From Winogradskyella marina (GTDB taxonomy: Bacteria; Bacteroidota; Bacteroidia; Flavobacteriales; Flavobacteriaceae), in NCBI RefSeq assembly GCF_015645385.1, contig NZ_JADOET010000001.1:682001-746000 (forward strand): 64,000 nt of DNA, read 5' to 3'. Of this stretch, positions 27,473 to 36,950 are shown in pieces. The translations under genes and the position numbers were made by a program. The notes beneath the pieces were generated by a model, which saw nothing but the letters and a program-made list of their open reading frames with translations, searched no databases and was not told the origin of the DNA. Position 1 is the first letter of the stretch, and every line of letters starts with the position of its first letter.

Positions 27473-28507
27473 ATGAAAGACTTTGTAATCATAGGTGCCG
27501 CACAAGCCGGGCTTTCTATGGCTTATTTTCTAAAACAGAAACAAAAAGATTTTTTAATTATAGACCGCGAAGACCAAATTGGCGCCTCTTGGCTTAACCG
27601 TTGGGATTCGTTAAAATTATTTACACCAACAGAGTTTAATCATTTAGTAGGCATGCCGTTTCCGGCTCCAAAAGGCCATTACCCAAATAAATTTGAAGTG
27701 GCAGCGTATTTTAAACAATATGTTGACACCTTTCAGTTCCCCATTCAGCTTAACACCTTAGCAGAACGTATTGAAAAAAAGAACGACCATTTTATTATAA
27801 CAACCAACCAAAAAGACATTTGCTGTAAACATATAATCATTGCAACAGGACCGTTTCATATTCCTTACACACCTGAATTTCACAAAAAGCTATCAGATAG
27901 TATTTATCAAGTTCATAGCAATTATTATAAAACACCAGCGCAATTACAAAAAGGATCAACTTTGGTAGTTGGTGGAGGTGATAGTGGTTTTCAAATTTTA
28001 GATGAAATTTCAAAAAACACCAAAGAAACCACCTATTTTTCGGGAAGTACAGATATTAGAACATTGCCACAAGAAATTTTAGGAAAAACCTTATGGTGGT
28101 GGTTTACCATTACTGGGTTTTTAAGTTTTAGTAAAACTTCATGGATAGGGAAAAAGATAAGCGAATCGAAGCAACCCATTATTGGTACAGATGTAAAAAG
28201 TATAATAAATCGTGATAATGTAGAAACGGTTGGACACACACTAGATGCTGAAGCAAACACCATTAAAACAGCTACTAAGGAGCTAACTGACATAAAAAAT
28301 ATTATTTGGGCAACAGGTTATAAACCAAATTTTAAATGGATTGAAAATCTAGAACTCGCTGAAGACGGTTATCCTAAACACCATAGAGGTATAAGCACCA
28401 CAGAAGGCCTTTACTTTATTGGTTTACCTTGGTTACACACACGCGGTTCTGCAACATTAGGCGGTATTAAAAAAGATGCCAAATATTTAGCCAACAAAAT
28501 TCTATAA
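27473..28507 (+). CDS. NAD(P)/FAD-dependent monooxygenase-like flavoprotein
   Basis: 344 residues from the ATG at 27473. The FAD loop reads FVIIGAAQAGLSMAY, where the second Gly of GxGxxG is Ala; the second loop VVGGGDSGFQI for NADPH is intact. IIIATGPFHIPYTPEF and IIWATGYKPNFKWI are typical ATG motifs of flavin-containing monooxygenases and trimethylamine-type enzymes. WLNRWDSLKLFTPTEFNHL near residue 45 also fits. Upstream in-frame TTG and ATG codons exist but precede the conserved start. The substrate is unknown; it stands alone between the large barrel gene and the metal-efflux cluster. Confidence 0.85.
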   Translation: MKDFVIIGAAQAGLSMAYFLKQKQKDFLIIDREDQIGASWLNRWDSLKLFTPTEFNHLVGMPFPAPKGHYPNKFEVAAYFKQYVDTFQFPIQLNTLAERIEKKNDHFIITTNQKDICCKHIIIATGPFHIPYTPEFHKKLSDSIYQVHSNYYKTPAQLQKGSTLVVGGGDSGFQILDEISKNTKETTYFSGSTDIRTLPQEILGKTLWWWFTITGFLSFSKTSWIGKKISESKQPIIGTDVKSIINRDNVETVGHTLDAEANTIKTATKELTDIKNIIWATGYKPNFKWIENLELAEDGYPKHHRGISTTEGLYFIGLPWLHTRGSATLGGIKKDAKYLANKIL

Positions 28508-28605
28508 CTAACTACAATAGAATCATTTAAAATAACAACTTATTTAATAGCCATGTAACATTTATGACATAATTATTAGCTAAAATTTGTACCTTCGTAA
28601 ATGTT

Positions 28606-28995
28606 ATGACTAAATTGGTGGCTTTTACATATTCACTATTGATACTGTTCCAAAGTTTCAATATCAGCTTAGAAGACTTTTCTAAGTTTGGTGTTTTATT
28701 GGAGCATGCGGACTATCATAAAGAAATGTATGGGGACACTTTTTTTGAATTTTTAACAGAGCATTATGGTGATGCTAAAGTCACCCACGATAACGACCAT
28801 AAAGAGCACGAAGACTTACCTTTTAAAGATGCACATCACATTTGTTCGCATATCAGTCCGGTTTTTATAAACACGGCTATTACTTACGATTTTACGCAAC
28901 AAGATTTTGTAAAAATTCCTTTCAACTTTTACTATACAGACTCTCATACTAACTTTGAGAAATCTTCTGTTTTTCAACCGCCTAAACACGCCTAA
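28606..28995 (+). CDS. His-rich small exported protein next to a metal pump
   Basis: 129 residues with a hydrophobic N-terminal segment (LVAFTYSLLILFQSF) that could be a signal anchor, and a central stretch rich in His, Asp and Glu (VTHDNDHKEHEDLPFKDAHH) followed by CSHISP. Such clusters can bind divalent or monovalent metal ions. It lies 68 bases upstream of the RND pump gene in the same direction, suggesting a role in metal sensing, chaperoning or resistance. No named family is recognised. A TACCTTCG box at 28590-28597 may be its -7 element, which would give a very short leader. Confidence 0.65.
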   Translation: MTKLVAFTYSLLILFQSFNISLEDFSKFGVLLEHADYHKEMYGDTFFEFLTEHYGDAKVTHDNDHKEHEDLPFKDAHHICSHISPVFINTAITYDFTQQDFVKIPFNFYYTDSHTNFEKSSVFQPPKHA

Positions 28996-29063
28996 TTCAT
29001 TTTAGATTTAATCCTGTTTTTTTTACAAAACAGGCAATCATTATTTCTTAATTTTTATGAATT

Positions 29064-32000
29064 ATGTTAGAATACATTATAAAATTCAGCTTAAAAAATA
29101 AGCTGATTATTTTCCTATTTACAGCTTTTATTGTTGGTTTCGGTATCTTTTCCTTAACGCAAATTCCTATTGGAGCTGTACCCGATATTACCAACAACCA
29201 AGTGCAGGTTATTACCACCTCGCGAAATTTATCAACCCAAGATGTTGAACAATTTATCACCTACCCCGTAGAATTAGAAATGGCGAATTTACCTGGCGTA
29301 GAAGAAATTCGTTCGGTATCTAAATTCGGTTTATCCGTCGTCACCATTGTTTTTGAAGACGCTATGGGAACCTACTTACCCAGACAATTAATCGCGGAAA
29401 AAATAAAGTCGGCCTCCGAAAAAATCCCTGAAGGTTTTGGCAGCCCAGAAATGGGACCCATTACCACAGGTTTAGGTGAAATTTACCAATACATTTTAGA
29501 TGTAAAACCGGATTATAAAGACCAATATTCAGCAACTGACTTAAGAACCATTCAAGATTGGATAGTAAAGCGGCAACTATCCGGGATTCCTGGTGTGGTT
29601 GAAGTGAATACTTGGGGTGGATTTTTAAAACAGTATGAAGTGGCTATTAACCCGAAGCAATTAAACGCCATGGATATTTCAATTTCTGAAATTTACGAGG
29701 CACTAGAAAAAAACAATTCCGTTGCTGGTGGTGGTTATATTGAAAAAAATGATGAAGCCTTTTTTATACGTGGCGAAGGTTTAGTAAAATCTCTAACAGA
29801 CATAGAAAATATTGTTGTTAAAAACACCAGCACACCAATTTACATCAAAGATGTTGCTAAGGTTGATTTTGGCAGTGCCACACGCTTTGGAGCCATTACC
29901 GGAAACGGGGAAGGCGAAAAGGTTTTAGGGCAAATTATGATGATTAAAGATGGTAATTCGAAAGCCGTAATCGATGCCGTAAAAGAACGTGTGACTTCTA
30001 TTCAGCATACCTTACCAGAGGGCGTTTATATCAATGGTTTTTTAGAACGAAGCGAACTGATAAACAAAACCACATTTACGGTGTCTGAAAATTTAATCCT
30101 CGGTTCACTTATTGTCATTTTTGTAGTGGTCTTATTGTTAGGAAATTTACGTTCTGGCTTGGTCGTCGCTTCAGTTATTCCTTTGAGTTTATTGTTTGCC
30201 ATTTCTATGATGAATGTATTTGGCGTAGATGCCAATTTAATGAGTCTTGGCGCTATTGATTTCGGAATTATTATTGATGGTGCTGTTATCATTGTAGAGT
30301 TTATTGCCTTTCGAATAATTTCAAAAAGTGACCAACTAAAAACAATCAACAAACACGAAAGACAGACCGAAATTGACAATATTACCCTAAAAAGTGCTTC
30401 AAAAATGATGAATTCGGCCATTTTTGGGCAATTAATCATCCTCATTGTTTTTATTCCTATCTTAACACTAACTGGTGTGGAAGGCAAAATGTTTAAACCC
30501 ATGGCACTCACCTTTAGCTTCGCGCTCGTTGGTGCTATGCTTTTGTGTTTAACCTATGTGCCCGTAGTAGCATCCTTATTTTTAAAACCTAGCCAACCAT
30601 CTTCAAAGAATGTTTCGGTACGCTTAATGAATTTTATCAAAAAAGGGTACGAACCTATTATCCGTTGGTCTTTAGCTCACAAAAAAATAGTCCTTAGTCT
30701 TTCTGGAGTTTTATTGGTAATAAGTGCATTTATTTTTAGCAAAATGGGTGGCGAATTTATACCGACTCTAGATGAAGGTGATTTTGTAATTCAGCCCGTT
30801 CTTAAAACAGGAACCTCCCTCGGAAAAACCATAGAAATCACTACAAAAATAGAACAAATATTAATCGATAATTTTCCTGAAGTAGAACAAGTCGTATCCC
30901 GAATTGGTGCAGCGGAAGTCCCTACCGACCCCATGTCCATGGAACAAAGTGATATAATTATAAAATTAAAACCCAAAAAAGAATGGGTTTCAGCAAATAG
31001 CAAAGACGAATTAGCCGAGAAATTTAAAGGTGCTTTAGCAGTAATTCCTGGGATGGAAATAGAATTTACCCAACCTATTGAAATGCGATTTAACGAACTT
31101 ATTACAGGTGTAAGAGCTGATGTTGCTATTAAAATTTTTGGGGAAGATTTATCAGTTTTAGCAAAAAAAGCCAATGAGGTTAAATCCTTAATAGCACATG
31201 TAGAAGGAGCATCTGATATTGTGGTAGAAAAAGTAGAAGGTTTACCTCAAATGAGCGTGGTGTACAATAGACATAAAATAGCCCGTTATGGCCTTAACAT
31301 TTCAGATATTAATAATCTTATTTCTATGGGATTTGCTGGTAAAACCATTGGGAATGTCTTTGAAGGTGAAAAACGATTTGATTTCGTAGTTAGATTAGAT
31401 GAAAACAGTAGAAAAAATCTTGAAAGTCTTCAGAACTTATATGTCGATGTGCCCAATGGTAGCAAGATTCCTTTGCGTGAATTAGCAACGATTACTTACA
31501 CGGAAGGTCCTGCAAAAATTTCGAGAGATGATACCAAACGTAGAATCGTTGTTGGCGTAAATGTTAGAAATAGAGATTTAGAATCGGTAGTGACAGAGGT
31601 TAGAACTATTCTCGATACGCAATTACAACTTCCGGTGGGTTACAACATTACATATGGTGGTCAGTTTGAAAATCTTCAAAGTGCTAAAGACCGTTTGCTT
31701 GTTGTAATTCCCATAGCATTGATTCTAATTTTTGTACTCTTATATTTTGCATTTCATTCCGTAAAAGAAGCTCTAATAGTGTATTCTGCCATTCCGCTAG
31801 CTGCTGTTGGAGGTGTGTTGTTATTATGGTTACGCGACTTACCATTTAGTATTTCTGCAGGGGTTGGTTTTATTGCTCTATTTGGTATTGCCGTACTAAA
31901 CGGTATTGTGCTCATAGAACATTTTAAGGCGTTACACGATGAGGAAGGCATGAATGATATTGAAGCGCTTGTAAAGCGTGGAACAACGGAACGTTTAAGA

Positions 32001-33386
32001 CCTGTATTATTAACAGCTTCGGCTGCGGCCTTAGGATTTTTACCTATGGCTATTTCTACTAGTGCAGGTGCAGAAGTACAGCGTCCATTAGCCACGGTAG
32101 TGATTGGCGGCCTGTTTACTGCCACTATTTTAACCTTAGTGGTCTTACCCGTTCTATATACATGGTATAAAAATAAAACAGCCCATAAGATGAATAAAAC
32201 AACAGTAGTCACTATCCTTGGTTTTCTATTTATGTGGCAAGGCAATGCCCAAACACCACTTACGGTAGAGCAAACTTTAGAGGTCGCTATAGCGAATAAT
32301 GCCCATTTAAAAGCTTCACATTTAGAAATTGAAAAAAGGGATGCTTTGGTTGCAAGTGCTTTTAATTTTAATAAAACGGCGTTGTATTATAATTATGACG
32401 AGAGCAACTTAGCAGCGAACAACAAACCTTTAAAAGTATTTGGAATTGCTCAAGATTTTAAATTTCCAACGGCTTATTTTGCAGATAAAAAAGCGAACAA
32501 AGCCAGAGTAGATTTAGAAACCTCTAGATACAATATTCAATTACAACAGCTTAAAAAACAAGTTTATTCTAGTTATTATCAATTAGGTTATGCGAAACAA
32601 AAGGCAGAAACCTATCGATTTTTAGATAGTTTATATCATGATTTTGCGCAGAAATCTGCACGACGTTTTGAACTTGGCGAGACCAATTATTTAGAAACCA
32701 TCACGGCCGAATCTAAGCAAAAGCAATTGCGAACCTTGTATAAGCAAGCACTGCAAGATGTTGCATATTCAAAAGAGCAATTAAAAGCAATTGTACAAGT
32801 CGACACTATTGTTATAATAGACCAGGACTTAGACCAATTAGAATTAAACAGTCCTTCGCTTCAAGATAATTCTGGTTTACGCTATTTCGAAAATGCCGAA
32901 AATTACCAGAATGCTCTTTATAAATCCGAAAAGCAAAGTCTTCTACCCGACCTTAGTTTCGAATATTTTCAAGGAACCAACGACCAATTAAATGATAATA
33001 TTAGAGGCTATCAATTCGGGCTAAAAATTCCCTTATTATTCTTTGGAAATTCTTCAAAAATCAAAGCCTCTAAAATTGCCAAAGACATCATTGTAGAGCA
33101 GAAACAAGATTATGAAGTGCAATTAAATTCAAAATACAAATCGTTGCTCACCACACTACAGAAATTTGAAGAAGCTATTCACTATTACAATACCCAAGGC
33201 AAACGCTTAAAAAATGAAATTATTAAAACAGCCAATAGAACCTTTAAAGAAGGTGAAATTGACTTTTTTCAATACATCCAAAGTTTAGAAACCGCTACAG
33301 ACATTGAGCTCACGTATCTCGATAATCTAAATGCGTACAACCAAACTGTTATTAGTATTAATCACCTTATTTTAAATCAATTTTAA
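29064..33386 (+). CDS. CusA/CzcA-type heavy-metal RND pump fused to an outer-membrane efflux (TolC/CusC) domain
   Basis: 1440 residues. Residues 1-1042 are a complete heavy-metal RND transporter (E. coli CusA has 1047): NIPIGAVPDIT-like IPIGAVPDITNNQVQV at the N-terminus, and the proton-relay helix DFGIIIDGAVIIVE with D399, D405 and E412, spaced as in CzcA. Residues 1043-1440 form an outer-membrane efflux protein domain with long helices (YSSYYQLGYAKQKAETYRF). The join is YKNKTAHK then MNKTTVVTILGFLFMWQGNAQ, which looks like an intact signal peptide inside the chain. No stop separates the two. The adaptor gene begins two bases downstream, so the whole tripartite pump is encoded by two genes. 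Confidence 0.92.
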   Translation: MLEYIIKFSLKNKLIIFLFTAFIVGFGIFSLTQIPIGAVPDITNNQVQVITTSRNLSTQDVEQFITYPVELEMANLPGVEEIRSVSKFGLSVVTIVFEDAMGTYLPRQLIAEKIKSASEKIPEGFGSPEMGPITTGLGEIYQYILDVKPDYKDQYSATDLRTIQDWIVKRQLSGIPGVVEVNTWGGFLKQYEVAINPKQLNAMDISISEIYEALEKNNSVAGGGYIEKNDEAFFIRGEGLVKSLTDIENIVVKNTSTPIYIKDVAKVDFGSATRFGAITGNGEGEKVLGQIMMIKDGNSKAVIDAVKERVTSIQHTLPEGVYINGFLERSELINKTTFTVSENLILGSLIVIFVVVLLLGNLRSGLVVASVIPLSLLFAISMMNVFGVDANLMSLGAIDFGIIIDGAVIIVEFIAFRIISKSDQLKTINKHERQTEIDNITLKSASKMMNSAIFGQLIILIVFIPILTLTGVEGKMFKPMALTFSFALVGAMLLCLTYVPVVASLFLKPSQPSSKNVSVRLMNFIKKGYEPIIRWSLAHKKIVLSLSGVLLVISAFIFSKMGGEFIPTLDEGDFVIQPVLKTGTSLGKTIEITTKIEQILIDNFPEVEQVVSRIGAAEVPTDPMSMEQSDIIIKLKPKKEWVSANSKDELAEKFKGALAVIPGMEIEFTQPIEMRFNELITGVRADVAIKIFGEDLSVLAKKANEVKSLIAHVEGASDIVVEKVEGLPQMSVVYNRHKIARYGLNISDINNLISMGFAGKTIGNVFEGEKRFDFVVRLDENSRKNLESLQNLYVDVPNGSKIPLRELATITYTEGPAKISRDDTKRRIVVGVNVRNRDLESVVTEVRTILDTQLQLPVGYNITYGGQFENLQSAKDRLLVVIPIALILIFVLLYFAFHSVKEALIVYSAIPLAAVGGVLLLWLRDLPFSISAGVGFIALFGIAVLNGIVLIEHFKALHDEEGMNDIEALVKRGTTERLRPVLLTASAAALGFLPMAISTSAGAEVQRPLATVVIGGLFTATILTLVVLPVLYTWYKNKTAHKMNKTTVVTILGFLFMWQGNAQTPLTVEQTLEVAIANNAHLKASHLEIEKRDALVASAFNFNKTALYYNYDESNLAANNKPLKVFGIAQDFKFPTAYFADKKANKARVDLETSRYNIQLQQLKKQVYSSYYQLGYAKQKAETYRFLDSLYHDFAQKSARRFELGETNYLETITAESKQKQLRTLYKQALQDVAYSKEQLKAIVQVDTIVIIDQDLDQLELNSPSLQDNSGLRYFENAENYQNALYKSEKQSLLPDLSFEYFQGTNDQLNDNIRGYQFGLKIPLLFFGNSSKIKASKIAKDIIVEQKQDYEVQLNSKYKSLLTTLQKFEEAIHYYNTQGKRLKNEIIKTANRTFKEGEIDFFQYIQSLETATDIELTYLDNLNAYNQTVISINHLILNQF

Positions 33387-33388
33387 AG

Positions 33389-34534
33389 ATGAAATATTTA
33401 TATATACTCTTATTCGCCGTGCTATTTACAGCCTGCGGAAACGAAAAAAACAATGAAGTCGAAGTCGCACCGACAAAAGCAGACCATGACCACATTACCG
33501 TTACTAAAGCCCAATTTGAAAGTGAAAATATGGTGTTTGGAAACTTAAGTGAATTCGATTTTAACGAAAGCATCAAGGTCAACGGCATGATAGATGTACC
33601 ACCACAAAGCAAATCGAGCATTTCTACGTTTATAGGTGGCTATATTACCAAAACACCTTTATTAATTGGTGACAGTGTTACAAAAGGGCAAGCCTTAGTC
33701 ACACTTGAAAATCCTGAATATGTTGAAATTCAACAAAACTATCTTGAAGTCGCAGAGCAGTTGAATTACTTAAAATCGGAATTCAACAGACAAAAAACCT
33801 TGTTTGATGAGCAAATAACCTCAGAGAAAAATTATCTCAAAGCAGAAAGTACCTACAAGAGTAATTTGGCCCATTATAATGGCTTACGCAAAAAACTGCA
33901 AATGATGAATATTAGTCCAAAGCAAGTAGAAGCAGGCCGAATTTCATCTCAAATCACGTTGTATTCACCAATTTCTGGCGCTGTAAGTAAGGTTAACGTA
34001 AGTAATGGGGCTTACGTAGCGCCAAGCGATGTAATTTTAGAAATTGTGGATACGGACCACATTCATTTAGAATTGGAAGTTTTTGAAAAAGACGTTATGA
34101 AAATCAAAAAAGGTCAAAGCATTCGTTTTCAAATTCCAGAAGCCTCAAATGAAACTTTTGGCGCAGAAATTCATTTGGTGGGTACCACTATTGATCCAAC
34201 AAGCAGACGAGTACAAGTGCATGGTCATGTGCATAATGAAGCGCACAATTTTATTGTAGGCATGTTTGTAGAAGCAGAAATTATCACCGAAAGCAACCAA
34301 CAAATGGGTTTACCCAAAGACGCTTTAATACCCTTAGAAGACGGCACCTATGTTTTAATTTTGGACGAAGAAAAAGAAGGTGAATTTCATCTTAAAAAAG
34401 TAAAACTGGAAATAGGAAAACAAACTGAAGATGCTGTTGAAGTTTTAAATACAGACGAGTTAAAAAACAAACAACTATTAATTAAAGGCAAAGGTATGTT
34501 GCTGAATGAAAGCGAAGGAGGTCATAGCCACTAG
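33389..34534 (+). CDS. RND efflux periplasmic adaptor (CusB-like) lipoprotein
   Basis: 381 residues: lipobox LFTAC (Cys16), then a barrel-sandwich/lipoyl-like domain (SISTFIGGYITKTPLLIGDSVTKGQALVTLENPEY), an alpha-helical hairpin around 125-175, a second half-lipoyl strand set (ITLYSPISGAVSKVNVSNGAYV), a beta-barrel and a membrane-proximal domain. HDHITV after the lipid anchor and HSH at the very end are metal-binding-like His clusters. It bridges the RND pump to its outer-membrane channel, here the C-terminal domain of the fused upstream gene. Co-transcribed with it (two-base gap). Confidence 0.92.
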   Translation: MKYLYILLFAVLFTACGNEKNNEVEVAPTKADHDHITVTKAQFESENMVFGNLSEFDFNESIKVNGMIDVPPQSKSSISTFIGGYITKTPLLIGDSVTKGQALVTLENPEYVEIQQNYLEVAEQLNYLKSEFNRQKTLFDEQITSEKNYLKAESTYKSNLAHYNGLRKKLQMMNISPKQVEAGRISSQITLYSPISGAVSKVNVSNGAYVAPSDVILEIVDTDHIHLELEVFEKDVMKIKKGQSIRFQIPEASNETFGAEIHLVGTTIDPTSRRVQVHGHVHNEAHNFIVGMFVEAEIITESNQQMGLPKDALIPLEDGTYVLILDEEKEGEFHLKKVKLEIGKQTEDAVEVLNTDELKNKQLLIKGKGMLLNESEGGHSH

Positions 34535-34639
34535 AAAATTAAATTTGCATTTTAAACGCAACCTTTTGTTGTATTAGGTATCTATAAAATATAAATTATT
34601 GAAACAAATCAAAAATCATCAATCTATCAAAATCAACTT

Positions 34640-35227
34640 ATGAAATCATCACTTTTTGCTCTATTTCTGCTATTTTCTATCTTAACCACTTATGCCCAAA
34701 CACAAATTGAGGACACCTCTAAAGAGTCAGAAATTTCAACCAACCTGTTAGATTTGGTCATTGCAGGAACTTTAAATGTGAATTATGAGCGTTTATACGA
34801 CAACAATCAATCGCTATATATTGGTGCTAACTTCTTCGATAGTTATGCATATTATGATGTTGGTTATATTGATAAAACTACAGCTATGAGTTTAAATGCG
34901 GCATATCTTGTTTATTTTTCAAAACATAAAGACCATGCCGGTTTTTTCTTTTTTCCACAACTTAAAGCAAGAACAGGAGAAATTTCGGTGGATGACGGTT
35001 ACTATTATTATAATGATGGTTTTTCTGAATCTTATGTTGAAGATAAATATACTTATGATGTTTCAGGTATTTCTGCAGGATTTGGGATTGGCCATAAATG
35101 GATGTTTAGCAATAAATTCACCTTAACTCTTAAAGGTGATGTAGCAAGAAACTTAGGGAATTTTGATACCGATTATTTAAGTAATGTTGAATTACGATTT
35201 GGTGTTAACTTTGGTTATCGTTTTTAA
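34640..35227 (+). CDS. Small outer-membrane beta-barrel-like protein
   Basis: 195 residues: signal peptide ending TTYAQ (residue 20), then alternating amphipathic strands (LNVNYERLYDNNQSLYIGANF, ISAGFGIGHKWMF) and a C-terminal FGVNFGYRF ending in Phe, typical of a small 8-stranded barrel. It resembles DUF3575-type proteins in general pattern. It lies 105 bases after the adaptor gene and is closed by a terminator, so it may be the last gene of the metal-efflux transcript, but has no visible metal-binding motif. Confidence 0.7.
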   Translation: MKSSLFALFLLFSILTTYAQTQIEDTSKESEISTNLLDLVIAGTLNVNYERLYDNNQSLYIGANFFDSYAYYDVGYIDKTTAMSLNAAYLVYFSKHKDHAGFFFFPQLKARTGEISVDDGYYYYNDGFSESYVEDKYTYDVSGISAGFGIGHKWMFSNKFTLTLKGDVARNLGNFDTDYLSNVELRFGVNFGYRF

Positions 35228-35247
35228 CAGATAGTATATTTATAAAA

Positions 35248-35284
35248 ACAAAATGTCCAAATGATTAGAATTTGGACATTTTTA
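35248..35284 (+). terminator. Rho-independent terminator
   Basis: AAATGTCCAAAT pairs with ATTTGGACATTT around GATTAGA and runs into T residues; ends the small barrel gene. Confidence 0.82.
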
Positions 35285-35289
35285 GTATT

Positions 35290-35330
35290 TGAGATTCCTT
35301 CCCAATAATTATCGGGATTCGCAGGAACTT
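35290..35330. repeat. Degenerate interspersed palindromic repeat
   Basis: GAGATTCCTTCCCAATAATTATCGGGATTCGCAGGAACT keeps the GAGATTCC opening and GCAGGAA closing arms of the family element at 45847, with an insertion in the loop. It lies directly before the glyS stop. Confidence 0.55.
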
Positions 35331-35331
35331 A

Positions 35332-36873
35332 TTATTTCATTTTCTTCAGCCAATGCTTCACATCAACCTCAGCTTTTATAATATCTTTTAAATCTTCAAT
35401 CTTTACACGTTTTTGTTCCATAGTATCTCTATGACGAATGGTAACCGATTGATCTTCTAACGTATCATGATCTACGGTAATACAGAATGGTGTTCCGTTA
35501 GCATCTTGTCTTCTATAACGTCTTCCAACGGCATCTTTTTCATCGTAAGTGACGTTAAAATCCCATTTTAAATCTTCAACAATTTGTTTTGCGATTTCTG
35601 GCAAACCATCCTTTTTAACTAATGGTAAAATCGCTGCTTTATTAGGCGCTAAAACTGCTGGTAATTTTAAAACGGTTCTTGTGGTATTGTTGTCTAATTC
35701 TTCTTCAACCAAAGCATTTGAAAAAACAGCCAAGAACATACGATCTAAACCAATAGACGTTTCTAAAACATAAGGCGTATAACTTGCGTTATCTTCATGG
35801 TCAAAATACTGTAATTTTTTACCTGAAAATTCTTCATGTTGTTTTAAATCGAAATCGGTACGTGAGTGAATACCTTCTAACTCTTTAAACCCAAATGGAA
35901 ATCTAAACTCAATATCTGTCGCAGCATCTGCGTAATGCGCTAATTTTTCGTGATCGTGAAAACGGTAATTCTCTTCACCTAAACCAAGAGATTTATGCCA
36001 TTTTAATCGTTCTTCTTTCCAATACTCAAACCACTTTAACTGTGTACCTGGTTTTATGAAATATTGCATTTCCATTTGCTCAAACTCACGCATTCTAAAA
36101 ATAAACTGTCTTGCAACAATCTCGTTTCTAAAAGCTTTTCCGGTTTGTGCTATTCCAAAAGGAATCTTCATACGTCCTGTTTTCTGAACGTTTAAGAAGT
36201 TTACAAAAATACCTTGTGCTGTTTCTGGTCTTAAATATAAGTCAATTGCTGTATCGGCAGAAGCACCAAGTTTTGTTCCAAACATTAGGTTAAATTGCTT
36301 AACATCTGTCCAGTTTTTACTACCTGCAACAGGACAAGCAATCCCCAATTCTTCAATTAAGGCTTTAACATCAGCTAAATCTTCTTTTTCTAAAGACTGA
36401 CCTAAACGTTTTAAAATTGAATTGATTTTTTCTTGATAACCTACTACACGTGGATTAGTTGATAAAAACTCATCTTTATTAAAAGCATCACCAAAGCGTT
36501 TTGCTGCTTTTTTGACTTCTTTTTCAATTTTAGTTTCAATTTTAGCACAATAATCTTCCACTAAAACATCTGCTCTATAACGTTTTTTAGAATCCTTATT
36601 ATCAATTAAAGGGTCACTGAATGCATCTACGTGTCCAGAAGCTTTCCAAGTGGTTGGGTGCATAAATATTGAAGCATCTAAACCCACAATATTATCGTGC
36701 ATTTGCACCATTGATTTCCACCAATAGTCTCTAATATTTTTCTTTAATTCTACTCCATTTTGAGCATAATCGTACACTGCACTTAGTCCATCGTAGATTT
36801 CACTACTCTGAAACACGTAACCATACTCCTTTGCGTGAGAGATTACTTTTTTAAATTGATCGTCGTTTGCCAT
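35332..36873 (-). CDS. glyS: Glycyl-tRNA synthetase (homodimeric type)
   Basis: 513 residues, the alpha2-type class II enzyme charging tRNA-Gly, as used by Bacteroidota, archaea and eukaryotes rather than the alpha2beta2 bacterial form. Motif 2 region FRNEIVARQFIFRMREFEQMEM and motif 3 TSIGLDRMFLAVF are present, with LRPETAQGIFVNF and an anticodon-binding C-terminal domain (LPAVLAPNKAAILPLVKK ... RRYRRQDANGTPF). A TATTTTTG box at 36881-36888 is only a few bases before the ATG. Confidence 0.95.
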   Translation of the reverse strand: MANDDQFKKVISHAKEYGYVFQSSEIYDGLSAVYDYAQNGVELKKNIRDYWWKSMVQMHDNIVGLDASIFMHPTTWKASGHVDAFSDPLIDNKDSKKRYRADVLVEDYCAKIETKIEKEVKKAAKRFGDAFNKDEFLSTNPRVVGYQEKINSILKRLGQSLEKEDLADVKALIEELGIACPVAGSKNWTDVKQFNLMFGTKLGASADTAIDLYLRPETAQGIFVNFLNVQKTGRMKIPFGIAQTGKAFRNEIVARQFIFRMREFEQMEMQYFIKPGTQLKWFEYWKEERLKWHKSLGLGEENYRFHDHEKLAHYADAATDIEFRFPFGFKELEGIHSRTDFDLKQHEEFSGKKLQYFDHEDNASYTPYVLETSIGLDRMFLAVFSNALVEEELDNNTTRTVLKLPAVLAPNKAAILPLVKKDGLPEIAKQIVEDLKWDFNVTYDEKDAVGRRYRRQDANGTPFCITVDHDTLEDQSVTIRHRDTMEQKRVKIEDLKDIIKAEVDVKHWLKKMK

Positions 36874-36880
36874 AATACTG

Positions 36881-36888
36881 CAAAAATA
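36881..36888 (-). promoter_or_regulatory. -7 promoter box TATTTTTG (glyS)
   Basis: Exact TAnnTTTG match 7 bases before the glyS ATG on the minus strand, implying an almost leaderless mRNA. It touches the terminator of the upstream gene. Confidence 0.45.
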
Positions 36889-36919
36889 AAAAACCGCTCT
36901 GACTAACAGAACGGTTTTT
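36888..36919 (-). terminator. Rho-independent terminator
   Basis: On the minus strand AAAAACCG...CAGA/TCTG...CGGTTTTT folds into a hairpin followed by T residues; it ends the coiled-coil gene at 36951. Confidence 0.75.
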
Positions 36920-36950
36920 CAAAAATTATATGTTTAATTGTATGAATTAT

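Noticed and set aside
30026..30511. 161-codon minus-strand ORF inside the RND pump gene
   Set aside because: Entirely antisense to conserved pump sequence; no homology pattern or start signal. Same for 30791-31174 and 31754-32245.
32190..33386. Outer-membrane efflux domain as a separate gene starting at 32190
   Set aside because: The codons run on in frame from the pump without a stop, so one fused gene is the simpler reading; an internal start remains possible and is kept as a finding.
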